A stretch of 64,000 nucleotides of DNA from Batkoa obscura (taxonomy: Eukaryota > Entomophthoromycota > Entomophthoromycetes > Entomophthorales > Batkoaceae): positions 248,001 through 312,000 of the forward strand of contig JASVEC010000015.1 of NCBI GenBank assembly GCA_030770535.1, given 5' to 3'. Below the pieces are notes generated by a model. That model had not been told where the DNA came from. It saw nothing but the letters and a program-made list of their open reading frames with translations, and searched no databases. This document shows, piece by piece, positions 21,854-32,614 of this stretch. Made by a program: the position numbers and the translations under genes. Positions within the stretch are counted from its first letter, which is position 1. Each line of letters begins with the position of its first letter.

Positions 21854-22915
21854 TTAATAATAAGTTGGATACCCATGACTAGGTTTACTATAGGTTGGTG
21901 TTGGCTTAGTATATGTAGGGGTAGTCTTACTACTACTAGAAGATGATGGTACAGGTTTAGTATCATATGTAGGATAAGTAGGCGTAGTAGAAGTAGAAGG
22001 CTTAGTAGTAGCTGGAGTGGAGGAAGTAGAAGTAGTAGAGTTTACACTTGAAGTAGTGGTGGAAGGCTTGGTAGTGATTGGAGTAGTAGTACCATAAGTT
22101 GAAGTAGTTGATTGAGTAGAACTTACTGATGAGCTGGTATTCGATGTATTGCAAGTACTTTCAGTCTTAGTAATTACTTGTGTTTGAGTATTGGTAATAG
22201 TTTGATATTCATTTTTAGTACTAGTAATAGTCACTGTACTAGTTGGGTAGACAGTATTTGTATTTTGTACAGTAGAAGTGATGGTTTTAGTTAATAAAAT
22301 AGTAGTGGGTACATTAAGAGTAGAAGTTTGAGTAATTGTGGTGGGTACTTGGATAGTGGAAACATAAGTAATAGTGGTTGGAATAACGGAAGTTTGAACA
22401 ATAGTTGAAGTAGCAGTATTGGTAATGGTAGAGTAATGGATGGAAGTTAAGGTACTGGTTTGTGTAGCATAAGAAGTAGTTGGTACATAAGATGTAATGA
22501 CATTGGTCTTAGTAATGGTATTTGGATAACAAGAAGTTGGCTTATTTGATACAGTGGTTGTTTTTGTTAATGTTTCATAACAAGTGGTGGTGGTAGGAAC
22601 AAAAGAAGTTTTATATTTTGTAATATAAATAGAGGTACGAACAGTAGAAGTCACTGGTTTATTACTAATTGTAGTAGTTTGAATTACTGTAGTTGGTTTA
22701 TAAACTGTGCTGATAATCGGTTGCTTAGTCACGGTAGTGGTACATGTTTCAGTTTCAGTCTTTGTCAATGTAGCAGTAACCGTTTTTATAGGACGACCAT
22801 AAGGAGGGTTGGGGTAATCATAATAGTTTTGATTATTAAGAAGATCAAGGTTAAGGTCAAGTGCTTGAATGGTAGCTACAGATAAAATTACTTGAACCAA
22901 TGATAAGAGTTGCAT
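21854..22915 (-). CDS. Thr/Ser-rich secreted or cell-wall protein
   Basis: 353 residues. Residues 1-18 are a signal peptide (MQLLSLVQVILSVATIQA). After a short Asn/Tyr/Pro-rich stretch come some 220 residues of degenerate Thr-rich repeats of the type T-T-(I/V)-T-x-T and P-T-T-x-(hydrophobic) (for example TTTISNKPVTSTV and VPTTITQTSTL). They alternate Thr and beta-branched residues, with a few Cys (CTTT, TCYET, SCYP, TCNTS). The last ~100 residues are a Ser/Thr/Pro stalk ending in KPTPTYSKPSHGYPTYY. Heavy O-mannosylation and a wall or matrix location are likely. No C-terminal hydrophobic GPI signal is seen, so anchoring would be by another route or the protein is released. A TATAAAA box lies 78 bases upstream. 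No catalytic domain is visible. An adhesin or structural wall protein is inference. Confidence 0.88.
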   Translation of the reverse strand: MQLLSLVQVILSVATIQALDLNLDLLNNQNYYDYPNPPYGRPIKTVTATLTKTETETCTTTVTKQPIISTVYKPTTVIQTTTISNKPVTSTVRTSIYITKYKTSFVPTTTTCYETLTKTTTVSNKPTSCYPNTITKTNVITSYVPTTSYATQTSTLTSIHYSTITNTATSTIVQTSVIPTTITYVSTIQVPTTITQTSTLNVPTTILLTKTITSTVQNTNTVYPTSTVTITSTKNEYQTITNTQTQVITKTESTCNTSNTSSSVSSTQSTTSTYGTTTPITTKPSTTTSSVNSTTSTSSTPATTKPSTSTTPTYPTYDTKPVPSSSSSSKTTPTYTKPTPTYSKPSHGYPTYY

Positions 22916-22992
22916 TTTTTTGGATTTGATTATACAATATATCTTTCTTTTTGTTTTTATTTTGTGATAAAATTGTAGTATGTTGATGCTAT

Positions 22993-22999
22993 TTTTATA
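22993..22999 (-). promoter_or_regulatory. TATA box of the Thr-rich secreted protein gene
   Basis: Minus-strand GTATAAAAATAGC, 78 bases before the ATG at 22915. This is almost the same distance as in the two small secreted-protein genes. Confidence 0.55.
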
Positions 23000-24943
23000 C
23001 TAGTTTGTAAACTCGGTATATGTAGCATTATCTTTCTTTTATTTTCAACTAAGAATTACCCCAGAATCTGTGGTATATTAAATATTCTAAAAATACATTT
23101 GTTTTTATTATATTTTGTATAGTAAAATATCAAACCAAACCAAATAAATTAAATTAAATTCTAAAAATAAAATAGAGTATTTAATATAGTAAGTATACCT
23201 ATTAAAATAATGCATAATAACGCCACCTTTTGAGATATTATTTTAATTTAGTTAATTTTAAAACTATAATCACATTCCTAGTTACCAAGAGTAGTAAAGG
23301 AGGCTATTCAATAATAAAAACTCGAATGTTAAACTTTTATTTTTCTTATCAAGAATAATAACAATAAAAATCTTGATTTTAATATATTATTATTACTTAA
23401 TATTATGGAGATAAATATACTTTTCCTTCAACAATGGATATCCTAGAGATATTATCTAATTTAATATCAATATTTAATGTCATAGAATAGAATCCATTCA
23501 AATTAGACCTATTGATAACATATCAACATTTAATATATAGAAGTTCTGTCGAATTAAAATAGCGATAAATTGCTAGTTTTACTATTTTTAATAAGTTGAA
23601 ATTTAAGGGATGAAAGGGATCCTTATTTTATTTTAGTTGAATCATTGAAATTTTTGGAATAACAGTTGAGTTTAGAAAATAATAATCAATTGTAAATAAA
23701 AAGAGATAATAATTCCTTTAAAAATAGAACCTGGATTTTAAAGTGAAAGATTGCTAAGATGATAGTAATGATATATAGAATAAAGTGATGATATCTTTAA
23801 AATACGGTTCTAAATAGGGTATTTAGTTATTTTAATAGAATGAATAATATTGAGTTATTGGTTAAAAAGTATATTTGATAGAAATAATAATTTTTTTAAT
23901 AAATGAAATCTTCTTAAAATAAACTAGTATTTTTTAATAAAAAAAAGTATTTTAGTATCTACATTTCTGTTGCAATAGAATAAACTAAGGATCATAATAT
24001 ATAGATTGATTATAAAATTATTTGAATAATCATAATTAATTTAATCTATTTTTTTATAAGTTGAATTCCAAAGGTATTCTTTTTTATTATTTCATGTTGG
24101 TACAACTTTAATAATTGAAATAAACACTATTAGTTTTTTTGTGCTTATTATTAATCAAATCCTTTATTAGAAGTGTATAGAAATATTCTGTATAGTATAT
24201 TAGTATTTTTAATAAATTTAATAAGATATTTGTTTATATAAATTTTTAGTTAAAATTTTATAAAAAATAAAACAGAACAAAATAAGCTTTTTATATAGAT
24301 AATTGATCTAAACAAAAGCAAATAAAAGCTATAAAAGATATTATAATAATGAAATTTTGTCATATAACTATCAAAATTATTATTGAATTATTAAATTAAT
24401 TATTATAACATTGTAAATATTATATAAAAATTAGTGGTTTGCTTTGAATATGATATTACTTTTAAATTCCTTGATGTTAGGAGTTATTAATAGAACTATT
24501 ACCAATATAATAACTCTACATTACTCCTTGATAAAACAATTCTTACCATCAAAGATATCATAAGTAGCATAAATATGCTAAAGAAGTAACATCAACTAAA
24601 TAACTTTTGTTACTATTAAAATTTAAAGTTTCAACTCCACTTTTATAATTATTACACTGTTTTTACCACCATATGGCTATAAAATAGCTTTTAAAATTAA
24701 ACTCTTTATAAAGAAATAGAGGGCGACTAAAGAATGATAATTGGATTAGCTTTGATTATCATTCACTTAATAATAATCACAAATCCTTCAATTCAACTTG
24801 CTCTCTTTATAAAAAATCTGATTTAATTTTAGGTGATGCAATATGAAAAAATCGAGCCAATAACACTTCAGTAAATAAATTCGGAGTTTCAAAAGAAGAT
24901 TAAAGAACCAATCTAGACCCAAAGTCGACTTTTTTTAATCAAA
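23000..24943. other. intergenic, nothing recognised
   Basis: About 1.9 kb of AT-rich DNA between divergently oriented genes. Only very short frames are present, such as a hydrophobic 30-codon one near 24736. No call is justified. Confidence 0.45.
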
Positions 24944-26299
24944 ATGCAATTAAATTTACTTCCTGATTTAATATTGAAAGAGATCTTATCTCATCTTGAC
25001 AAAAGTTATAGGTTTCGATTAGCTGCTGTAAATAAAGGATGGCGTTCCGTGATATTACCATTGCTAATAGAGAGTTTTGATCTCAATTTTACCTCAGATG
25101 AAGATAATAAAATTATGTCAAAAATATTAAAAAAGTATGGACCATTTATTAAGAGACTGTACGTAAAGGATGCAATGTATTTGGAGTACAAAGAGTATTT
25201 AACCAACGTTAAAACAATTCATTTTACATTAGATGAGTACTTAATTAATATAAAGGAGTATGAAGAATTTAACGTTACTATGATGGATTATAAAAAGAGT
25301 ATTAATAATTTACCACTTAAAGATTATACGAATAAAAACAACATATGTTTTAAGGAGCTATTTAAGAATATAACTTATTTTCGAGCTGAAGATATTGATG
25401 ATTATTTATTTGATGAAATAATAACAACCCTTCCAACGACTATCAATGAGTTTTGTTTAATTTCATATATAGGCTATCACAACCCGATCATAGAAAAAAT
25501 ATTGAAAAATAGAACAAATTTAAAAAGATTGAGTATTTATTTTGATTTAATTGAGTATGATTTAAAGAAGCTCCTCGATAAACCCTTTAATTTATTAGTA
25601 AGTTTAAATATCGCCAATCAATCTTATTGTAATGAAGAGTATATATTAAACTTAAATAATCTCCCTCAATTAAAGGAGTTATATTTATATAACAATGGAG
25701 ATATGACAGTGAAAGGTACCTCTCAAGTCACCAAAATTCGATTTTTTGCCCAAAATTTACAATATATTGAAATCTCTAAAGTTACATTTCCAAAGTTAAG
25801 AATCTTATCCATAAGCTTTTGTCAAAATTTAAATGATTATAAATTATATTTGATATTCAATTTGCCCAATTTAACTAACTTTGAATTAGCGGAAGATATC
25901 TTTTGTGATCCTAAATTAAGTTTAACGTATAACCATGAGTTGAAGTGTAGTAATTTAATTAGTTTAACGATTACTAATGTTTCTATAACGAATTTATTTT
26001 TCGAAAATTTAATTACTTGTTATCCAATATTGAGTATATTATGTCTAGCTAAATGTGTGTTTATAAATGAAAAGAATTTGAATTATAATTTAGCATCAAA
26101 TAGCCCACTCAAAAGTTCCAATTTGACAAACATTTCATTGAGTGATTGTAAAGGTAATATAGAACAAGCTATTGAATTAATAGTTTCTAATTGTCCAAAG
26201 ATACAAGTGTTTAATCTTTATCCTAATAATGAAGATTATTTGGATTTTAATTTATCGGATAAAGTTAAGTTGAAATTATTGGAACTTAATGATGGTTGA
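24944..26299 (+). CDS. F-box protein with leucine-rich repeats
   Basis: 451 residues. The F-box is at the very N-terminus (about 3-42: LNLLPDLILKEILSHLDKS, then YRFRLAAVNKGWRSVILP) and should bind Skp1 of an SCF ubiquitin ligase. Irregular leucine-rich repeats follow from about residue 80 to the end (NLKRLSIYFDLIEYD, LPQLKELYLYNNGDM, FPKLRILSISFCQN, NLISLTITNVSITN, PKIQVFNLYPNNE), each with the LxxLxL strand pattern. It is a single exon with no intron. It lies on the strand opposite the F-box gene at 18961-20574. The short N-terminus and sequence differ, so both probably belong to a larger dispersed family. The target is unknown. Confidence 0.9.
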   Translation: MQLNLLPDLILKEILSHLDKSYRFRLAAVNKGWRSVILPLLIESFDLNFTSDEDNKIMSKILKKYGPFIKRLYVKDAMYLEYKEYLTNVKTIHFTLDEYLINIKEYEEFNVTMMDYKKSINNLPLKDYTNKNNICFKELFKNITYFRAEDIDDYLFDEIITTLPTTINEFCLISYIGYHNPIIEKILKNRTNLKRLSIYFDLIEYDLKKLLDKPFNLLVSLNIANQSYCNEEYILNLNNLPQLKELYLYNNGDMTVKGTSQVTKIRFFAQNLQYIEISKVTFPKLRILSISFCQNLNDYKLYLIFNLPNLTNFELAEDIFCDPKLSLTYNHELKCSNLISLTITNVSITNLFFENLITCYPILSILCLAKCVFINEKNLNYNLASNSPLKSSNLTNISLSDCKGNIEQAIELIVSNCPKIQVFNLYPNNEDYLDFNLSDKVKLKLLELNDG

Positions 26300-26828
26300 T
26301 GTTTTATAACATAATCTTTTATTCAAACTGTTTTTCGTATTCAAGTTGATAACTAGGATTTACTAAAGCTAAAGTTGATGGACGTAATTTATCATTTGAT
26401 TAGTATCAGATATCCCTTTTCTGTTGTAGTGCAATTTTTCTTTTTTTTTCTTTTTCAATAGATAAAATAAAATTGGAACGTTATTATTTTATTTTCCATT
26501 GAATACATAAAAATATATTAAAGTGGAATCAACTCATGAGACATAGCATTTCAAATAAAACTGTTAACAATTTAAAGTCACTTTTAGTCTACTTTAAAAA
26601 AAACTGAAACACTTGTAAAACCTGTACCCATATCTACATAAGTTTTATTGATATACTCATATTTATAAATAGTTTTTTTCGAAAAGATAAATTTCCAAGT
26701 ATTTTATTAAGAACAATAAAAAAATAATCATTGTAAGGTTGTCTTTCATTGTCTTAATATAAAATTCATTTTTAACACTATTTTCCTAACTTTTTTTAAA
26801 ATTTATCTTTATATATAGAGATATATTT
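26300..26828. other. intergenic, nothing recognised
   Basis: 3' flank of the F-box gene before the first of a run of repeats. Confidence 0.5.
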
Positions 26829-26926
26829 GGCGATGTTTTTTTTGATTTCATTATTTTTCCATTTTTTAAGCACTATTCGAGTGAAAAGATTGTTAGTAAA
26901 ATTCTTAAACACAAAAAAACACCTCC
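26829..26926 (+). mobile_element. miniature inverted-repeat element
   Basis: 98 bp, GGCGATGT...ACACCTCC, with a perfect non-palindromic ATTT target duplication (26825-26828, 26927-26930). Confidence 0.9.
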
Positions 26927-26930
26927 ATTT

Positions 26931-26987
26931 GTTTAGAAATTTTGATAACAATCTTTCTACTTAAATAGTGCTTAAAAAAACATTCTC
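26931..26987 (-). mobile_element. truncated miniature element
   Basis: Contains GTTTAGAAATTTTGATAAC, then CAATCTTTCTACTTAAATAG and the right end ACATTCTC. It lacks the left terminus and much of the centre, and starts exactly after the ATTT repeat of the preceding element. Confidence 0.7.
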
Positions 26988-27016
26988 ATATATTTAATTT
27001 TAAAAACTATATATAT

Positions 27017-27108
27017 GTATGTTATTTTGTCTAAGAGTTCTACTAACAATCTTTCCACTCAAATGGCGCTTAAAAGTGGAAAAATAATGGAATTAAAAAA
27101 ACACTGCC
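27017..27108 (-). mobile_element. miniature inverted-repeat element
   Basis: About 92 bp, GTATGTTATTTTGTCTAAGAG at the left, ACACTGCC at the right, flanked by ATAT on both sides. It lies 14 bp from the solo LTR that follows. Confidence 0.8.
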
Positions 27109-27122
27109 ATATATATTATTTA

Positions 27123-27583
27123 TGTGAAATATCGCTTTATCAGCCCTACGATTGATCATAATATAACAATCATTTAAGTTGTTATGTTCTCAAGTTCAGG
27201 CACAATCAACCCCAAGCTCTTGTTTTCATTTGTTATGAGAATTTCTGTCATATGATTCCGAAAGACATTATCTCGCCGTTTTGATATCTATACTTTTCAG
27301 AGTATAAAAGAGATTTTAGAACACGATAATTTGAGGCTTTTTAATTGAATTATTCCTTGATATTTTGTACGTCTAACGAATTCACTAAATTTTTTAATAT
27401 TTTACATAGGTTTTACAATAGTATTGTTTATTCTATTTGCCTTACATAGTCCGTAGCCTATTAGATCCTATCTTTCATAGTTTGAGTCTATCTTGGTCAC
27501 ATAAACTAGAACCTTTCGACTTACAGCTAGTCAACCGAGGAAAAACTGCTTTTGATTCTAGTCACTGAGTACCAGATTTCACA
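27123..27583 (+). mobile_element. solo LTR, long form (461 bp)
   Basis: Starts TGTGAAATATCGC and ends CCAGATTTCACA (TG...CA ends with an inverted TGTGAAAT). It has a TATAAAAGAG box inside and a 4-bp TTTA target duplication (27119-27122, 27584-27587). No internal retroelement region adjoins it, so it is a recombination relic. It is diverged from the short-form copies and therefore older. The class (Ty3 or Ty1) cannot be told from an LTR alone. Confidence 0.85.
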
Positions 27584-27854
27584 TTTATAAGCTATAGAAA
27601 AATCATAAATTATAAAAAGGATTAAAAAAAATTATATATCAAAAGTTTCATTATTTTGCAATACTTTATTAAATTTAAATCAAAAACACTTTATCTTACC
27701 ATGTGTTTATATTTTAAAAAATAATAATTTAATCAAAAATTTAATAATTGTATGAATGGTATATAATAATGTTTTTTACTTATTACTTTTTGTTATTTTA
27801 AAATTTAGGAATTAACTAATGGAGCTGTTTAAGTTTAAATGTGCTTTGACAAAT

Positions 27855-27953
27855 GGGGATGTATTTTTGTATTTAAGAATTTTACTACCAATTTTTCCAC
27901 GCAAATAGCGCTTAAAAGATGGAAAAAGTAATGAAGCCAAAAAAAACATATCC
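27855..27953 (-). mobile_element. miniature inverted-repeat element
   Basis: 99 bp, GGGGATGT...ACATATCC, with a perfect AAAT target duplication (27851-27854, 27954-27957). Confidence 0.9.
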
Positions 27954-27988
27954 AAATAATGGGCTTTACACCCAACTATTTATTGTAT

Positions 27989-28086
27989 GGGGATGTATTT
28001 TTTTGTTTAAGAATTTTACTAACAATCTTTCCACTCAAGTAGTGCTTAAAAAATGGAAAAAGTAATCAAATCAAAAAAACATTCCC
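27989..28086 (-). mobile_element. miniature inverted-repeat element
   Basis: 98 bp, GGGGATGT...ACATTCCC, with a perfect GTAT target duplication (27985-27988, 28087-28090). This copy shows most plainly that the duplication is 4 bp and not TA. Confidence 0.92.
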
Positions 28087-28139
28087 GTATCATGTTGACT
28101 TGGGGATTATTAATTTAATTTTTATTCCAAAAGGAACAG

Positions 28140-28180
28140 TTAACTAGCATACTTCCAAGCTCGGATAGTATGCTAGTTAA
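28140..28180. repeat. perfect hairpin, 14-bp arms
   Basis: TTAACTAGCATACT (28140-28153) and its exact complement AGTATGCTAGTTAA (28167-28180) surround a 13-base loop. It lies between two miniature elements but matches neither. Function unknown: an RNA hairpin, a protein-binding palindrome or the end of an unseen element are possible. Confidence 0.7.
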
Positions 28181-28324
28181 TTAATTTTTAGCTTTTTTAA
28201 ATAGTAAAAAGGGGCAATTGGTAAAAAGCATGGGTGCATCATACATTTGTAAAAATCAATCTTATTAATCTCACTTTTAAACACTTGTTTTATTTTTTCT
28301 AGAAACTTTTCTATTAAAGCATAT

Positions 28325-28423
28325 GGGAGTGTTTTTTTTGACTTCATTATTTTTTCCATTTTTTAAGTGCTATTTAAGCGGAAAATTTGTTAGTAAAATT
28401 CTTAGACACAAAAATACATCCCC
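28325..28423 (+). mobile_element. miniature inverted-repeat element
   Basis: 99 bp, GGGAGTGT...ACATCCCC, ATAT target duplication on both sides (28321-28324, 28424-28427). A short frame at 28177-28359 overlaps it and is not a gene. Confidence 0.9.
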
Positions 28424-28432
28424 ATATGATAT

Positions 28433-28474
28433 GAGAGTGTTTTAATTTTATCACTTACAAAAAAATACATCCAC
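28433..28474 (+). mobile_element. miniature element with internal deletion
   Basis: Only 42 bp: GAGAGTGT at one end and ACATCCAC at the other, with the centre missing. Flanks ATAT/ACAT. Confidence 0.65.
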
Positions 28475-31449
28475 ACATGTTTTCTATTTAATTTCCATGT
28501 AGTTATAGTAAAAGTAGATTGATTTTGTGATTTAACAAATTGAATGACTGTGATAGTTTAGCAATCTTGCATTGGATAAAAAAACCTACAAAGGGGAGCC
28601 AAAAAATTTAAAAATTGGGAGAATTAAATATTATCTAAGCGAGGATTTTTTATACAATTTTATTGTATATGTTATAAATGAAAGAACTACAAAGTTTTAT
28701 ATTAATTAAATTACTCACTTCTCAAACACATCAAAATTCCAAAGACGCGTTTTAGTTTTAATAGGAAATCATTTTTTGTTAATAGTAGCCTTCCTTTTGA
28801 ATATATTGTAGGCGAGCAACTGAAGTAATACAAAATACTGTAGTTGTTTTATTTATAATAGATACAATAGAATAGTGTAAGAAGCTTCTGACCAGATCCT
28901 CTTTAAGCCTTCTATTTTCCAAACTTTTTGACCTCCCTTCATAAAAAGGAATTGTTTTTGATTTTTGTAAAAGAGAATCTAAGTCATTTTTGAGCCAAAA
29001 AAAGAATAGTGAAGGGATAAAGGATGGCTTAATTCTTTGTGTAAATTTGTCAATTATAGATAAAAGAATAAAAGAATAGAGTCAAAACCAATTAATACTT
29101 TGCTCATAACTTTATCTCTCTCTTAAAACACTAATATTCTATACTTATACTAATAAACTTTCGAATTAAAAGCACATAGCTTCATCATAACAAGGAACAT
29201 TCTTTCATATATAACTTCTACAAGGTCAAATTGATACTACTAAAATGAGATGATTAGAAGTTGAGGTTTAGGACTTTTAAAATAGCTTAAAGTACGATCA
29301 GAAGTAAGGGATATGTTAAAAGTGATTTAGTTGCTCAAAAATATCGAATGATGGAGCTTGAATAGAAAAAATGCAACTTATTTAGGAATAAATCCATTTT
29401 AAAGAACTTTATAATAACACCATAGAAAAAGTATTATTTGAATCTTTATTCAAAATAATCAAGATCTATTTAAGCTTTTTTTCAGTGTTAAATAGCGAAC
29501 TGCGATAATAGAAAAATAACTAAGGTTGTTTTTGAAAGTTAAATCAGGTTTTTTGGAAATGTCCCTTTTGATTTTGGTTTATTTAATTATAATTCAAGTT
29601 CCGTATTGATAGTTTTGGTTATTGTTACTTTATTTTTGTAAACAGAATAATGTATTTTTCAATTTATTAATAATAGTACTTCTTTAGCTTATTTTAAAAC
29701 AAAAAGGTGCTTTAAAACAATATTAATACCTTGTCATTCCTTTTATCCGAATTTTAATGATACAATAGATCTCAGTTATATGTTTGTTAAATAAATTGTT
29801 TTCTAATTAAACACTTAAGGTTATTATTTTAAAATTAGGAATTAAACTATTGGAGTTTTAATTATTATTTAACAATTCCAACATTTTATTTGCTCTAAAG
29901 AATAAAATAGAACCATTTTTAACTACAGATGGATGTATCGATATTTATCCATATTAGTATTAAAAAATTTCAAATGTAATATATATTATTTTATTTTCGA
30001 ATACAATTATTTAATTAAAAATGAAAGTAGAAATATTAGAAAATTTTATTATACAATAGAAGGTGGTGTTAGTGTAATTTATTAAAAGATCTATCAATTA
30101 ATTGTATTTTACAAACAAGTAATATGATTTCTAATACATTCCATTTTTAAATATATAAAAGCGCCATAACTTGCTACTGCTTTTAGCTAATTTCTATTTC
30201 TTGAGCTAAAAAAGCAAGCTAACCAATTAAACTTCCTTTAGTCTAGAACTAATTTATTAAATAAATAAAAATAAGAGCATATTAAGAATTCAATTTCTAA
30301 AAATATAACAATCTTTAGCTTTTATGAGAAGATTTTTACTTCTTTGTAATAAATGCTGTGAAAATACAACGCTTACATTAATTCCTGTTTAATATATTTG
30401 TTATCATATGCAACACAATAACTAAGGATTATAGATCTTATGAGAAGACGATTTGTTGCTTTAGGAATATAATAAATGTTTCAACTATAAAGTATATTTA
30501 GACAATATAACGTTTTCCAAGAGACTTGATAATTGAACTAATATATCATTTAATTTTTATTGCTATGCTTAATGATATCAAAAGAACCAAGTAATTTATT
30601 AATGATACAATAAAAAAATTGGATTCAAAACTTGATTTAAGTTTCTAAATATAATCAAATGCCTATTCTGTTCGAGATTAAGAACCCAAACTATTTGAGT
30701 TAATTCCATCTTGTATTTAAAAAAAATAAACAATATTCCTACATTCTATTCATTGTTTAACTATTTTTATTGAATAAAATATATAAAATCTTTATTATAA
30801 AATATATTCCCCTTAATAGGAATTAAAAATAATTTTTTATTTATTTCATTATTAATTGCTACTTTAAAGCTACACTGCAATTCCGAAACCGTGGTACTTT
30901 CTATAAGAACTTAATTAAACAAGCTAAACGTTTTTATAAATAGTATCGTTTTTTCTATAAATAATAATATGTTTAATATAAATTGATCGAACATTGCTAA
31001 TAAAACATAAAGTCTTTTAATTTCTAAATATTAGTCCTTATTTTTATTTAATTTATTGTATGCAAAAAACAATTATATTATGGAATTAAAATATTTGAAA
31101 TCGAATTTTATTTCCAATTGAGTCATATTATTAAGTTTACACAACACCATGTGCTATTTCAATATCATGAAAAATTTTATTGTCAAATCCAAGCATATAT
31201 TCTTGAACAAAATTTTTAAATACACTATTTTCCACCAAATAAAGATCTAACCTGTACAATAACTTAATACATTTTTATGAAACTAAATAAACAAATAAAA
31301 TTATGATATCGAAATTTGATAAAAACATTATTAATAGTTATAACTATAATCCTGAAAAAGTATATAAATAACACGATCATTTATCTTTTAATTCAAATTA
31401 TTTTTTGTAAAAAATATTTATTATTTAAAGTTATATTATTTAATCTACC
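28475..31449. other. 3 kb intergenic, no gene supported
   Basis: Includes a 100-codon minus-strand frame without an ATG (28779-29081). About one such frame is expected by chance in this base composition and it has no motif. No tRNA, repeat or conserved exon was recognised. Confidence 0.4.
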
Positions 31450-31998
31450 ATGGGTAAATCTGTTAATACTCCTCTAAATAAAGTTTCAACAATTAGTGAT
31501 AACAATAATAATAACAATGTTATAATACACCCCTATAAATGCGAATGTTGTCAAATAAGGCGATTAGTATGTAATATGGTTGGACCGAAATGCAATAAAT
31601 GTATAAAACATAACACCAAATGTAGTTATTCAGATAAACCACCAAAAAGAAATAACCCAAAGCCTGGATATTATAAAAAGTATGTTAGTAAGTTTTCTAT
31701 CAAAGCTACTGCTAAGAAAGAAGATAAACCAGAAAAATTCAGAATCAAAGATAGTAGTATACTTGATTATTCAAATCAACTCAATGAAAATCAAAGCTTC
31801 CATATTGTTAGCTCAAACTCTTCGCTGAATTCCGTATCTCCAGTACCATCACCACTTAACTGGGTCCCATCTGCCTATCCAATTTATTTAAATGATGGTC
31901 AACTAGCACAATCTAGTAACAATTTTATAGTTAAATCAAATGTACCTACAATTGATTATACTGCTTTTCCTTTTATGAGCTGGGCTAATTATCAATAA
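31450..31998 (+). CDS. short Zn2Cys6 transcription factor
   Basis: 182 residues with a fungal-type binuclear zinc cluster at 31-58. The spacing Cys31-x2-Cys34-x6-Cys41-x6-Cys48-x2-Cys51-x6-Cys58 is canonical (KCECCQIRRLVCNMVGPKC, ...NKCIKHNTKC). A basic Pro/Lys linker follows (KPPKRNNPKPGYYKKY). This class binds CGG half-sites, usually as dimers. The N-terminus is short with an Asn run. After the linker there is only a polar, Ser/Asn-rich tail of about 110 residues: no coiled coil for dimerisation and no fungal-specific middle-homology domain, so it is far shorter than Gal4-type factors (often 600-900 residues). It could be a compact regulator or lack an activation domain. No intron is seen. 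A TATATAAATA sequence lies about 85 bases before the ATG. Target genes are unknown. Confidence 0.9.
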   Translation: MGKSVNTPLNKVSTISDNNNNNNVIIHPYKCECCQIRRLVCNMVGPKCNKCIKHNTKCSYSDKPPKRNNPKPGYYKKYVSKFSIKATAKKEDKPEKFRIKDSSILDYSNQLNENQSFHIVSSNSSLNSVSPVPSPLNWVPSAYPIYLNDGQLAQSSNNFIVKSNVPTIDYTAFPFMSWANYQ

Positions 31999-32525
31999 TT
32001 TATTAATAAACTTTACTATTTTTATTTGATGTTTTATAATTGTTCACTATTATTTTACAAGTTCTTTTTGTACAATATTTTCATCACAAAATATTAATAT
32101 GAGTTTACAAGGATTTTGAAACCGAAACAAGTAATTTAATTAATTTATTGCATTTTTACTAAATAGAGTATAACAAGTATATCGCTTTTTATCAAGCTAT
32201 ATAACCCTCATGATACAATATAGATGTTGCGCTTAGTAAGTTATTTAAAGCAAAGATTATACATTGTGAATTAGTTTGTATACCAGAACTTCAATAACTA
32301 GAAATGACTTATTTCAATTAAGAGTTGTTTTTTTAATAATGTATAAAACCGTAAACAAGCGTTACTTAAAATTTTGAGGTAAGATTCACTAATCAAATTA
32401 TTATAATAGCAAATTTAATAGAATTCATTTGTGGATAAAACATTTGTTTAAATATCAATAATATTGTAATCACTTTAGTGCTTTTACTATTCTTAAAAAC
32501 TCAAAAGTTCAAAGATTCTTATAAA
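31999..32525. other. intergenic, nothing recognised
   Basis: 3' flank of the Zn2Cys6 gene. No feature could be supported. Confidence 0.45.
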
Positions 32526-32614
32526 GACATCTTTTTTGATTTCATTTATTTATATTTTCCAAGTGCTATTGATTGGAAAGATTGTTTGTGGAATTTTTAA
32601 ATAAAAAGACGTGT
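32526..32614 (+). mobile_element. strongly decayed miniature element
   Basis: Retains ACATCTTTTTTGATTTCATTT, TTTTCCAAGTGCTATTGATTGGAAAG and a rough right end. No clean target duplication. Confidence 0.55.

Noticed and set aside
22679-22885. 68-codon plus-strand frame
   Set aside because: Antisense shadow of the Thr-rich secreted protein.
25006-25206. 66-codon minus-strand frame
   Set aside because: Antisense shadow of the F-box gene.
27123-27583. The TGTGAAAT repeats as DNA-transposon ends
   Set aside because: TG...CA ends, an internal TATA box and uniform 400/460-bp lengths fit solo LTRs better; absence of any internal region leaves some doubt.
28177-28359. 60-codon minus-strand frame beside a hairpin
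   Set aside because: Begins inside a miniature element; the rest has no recognisable protein character.
28779-29081. About 100 open codons on the minus strand without ATG
   Set aside because: Roughly one such stretch is expected by chance per window of this composition; no start, splice partners or motif found.
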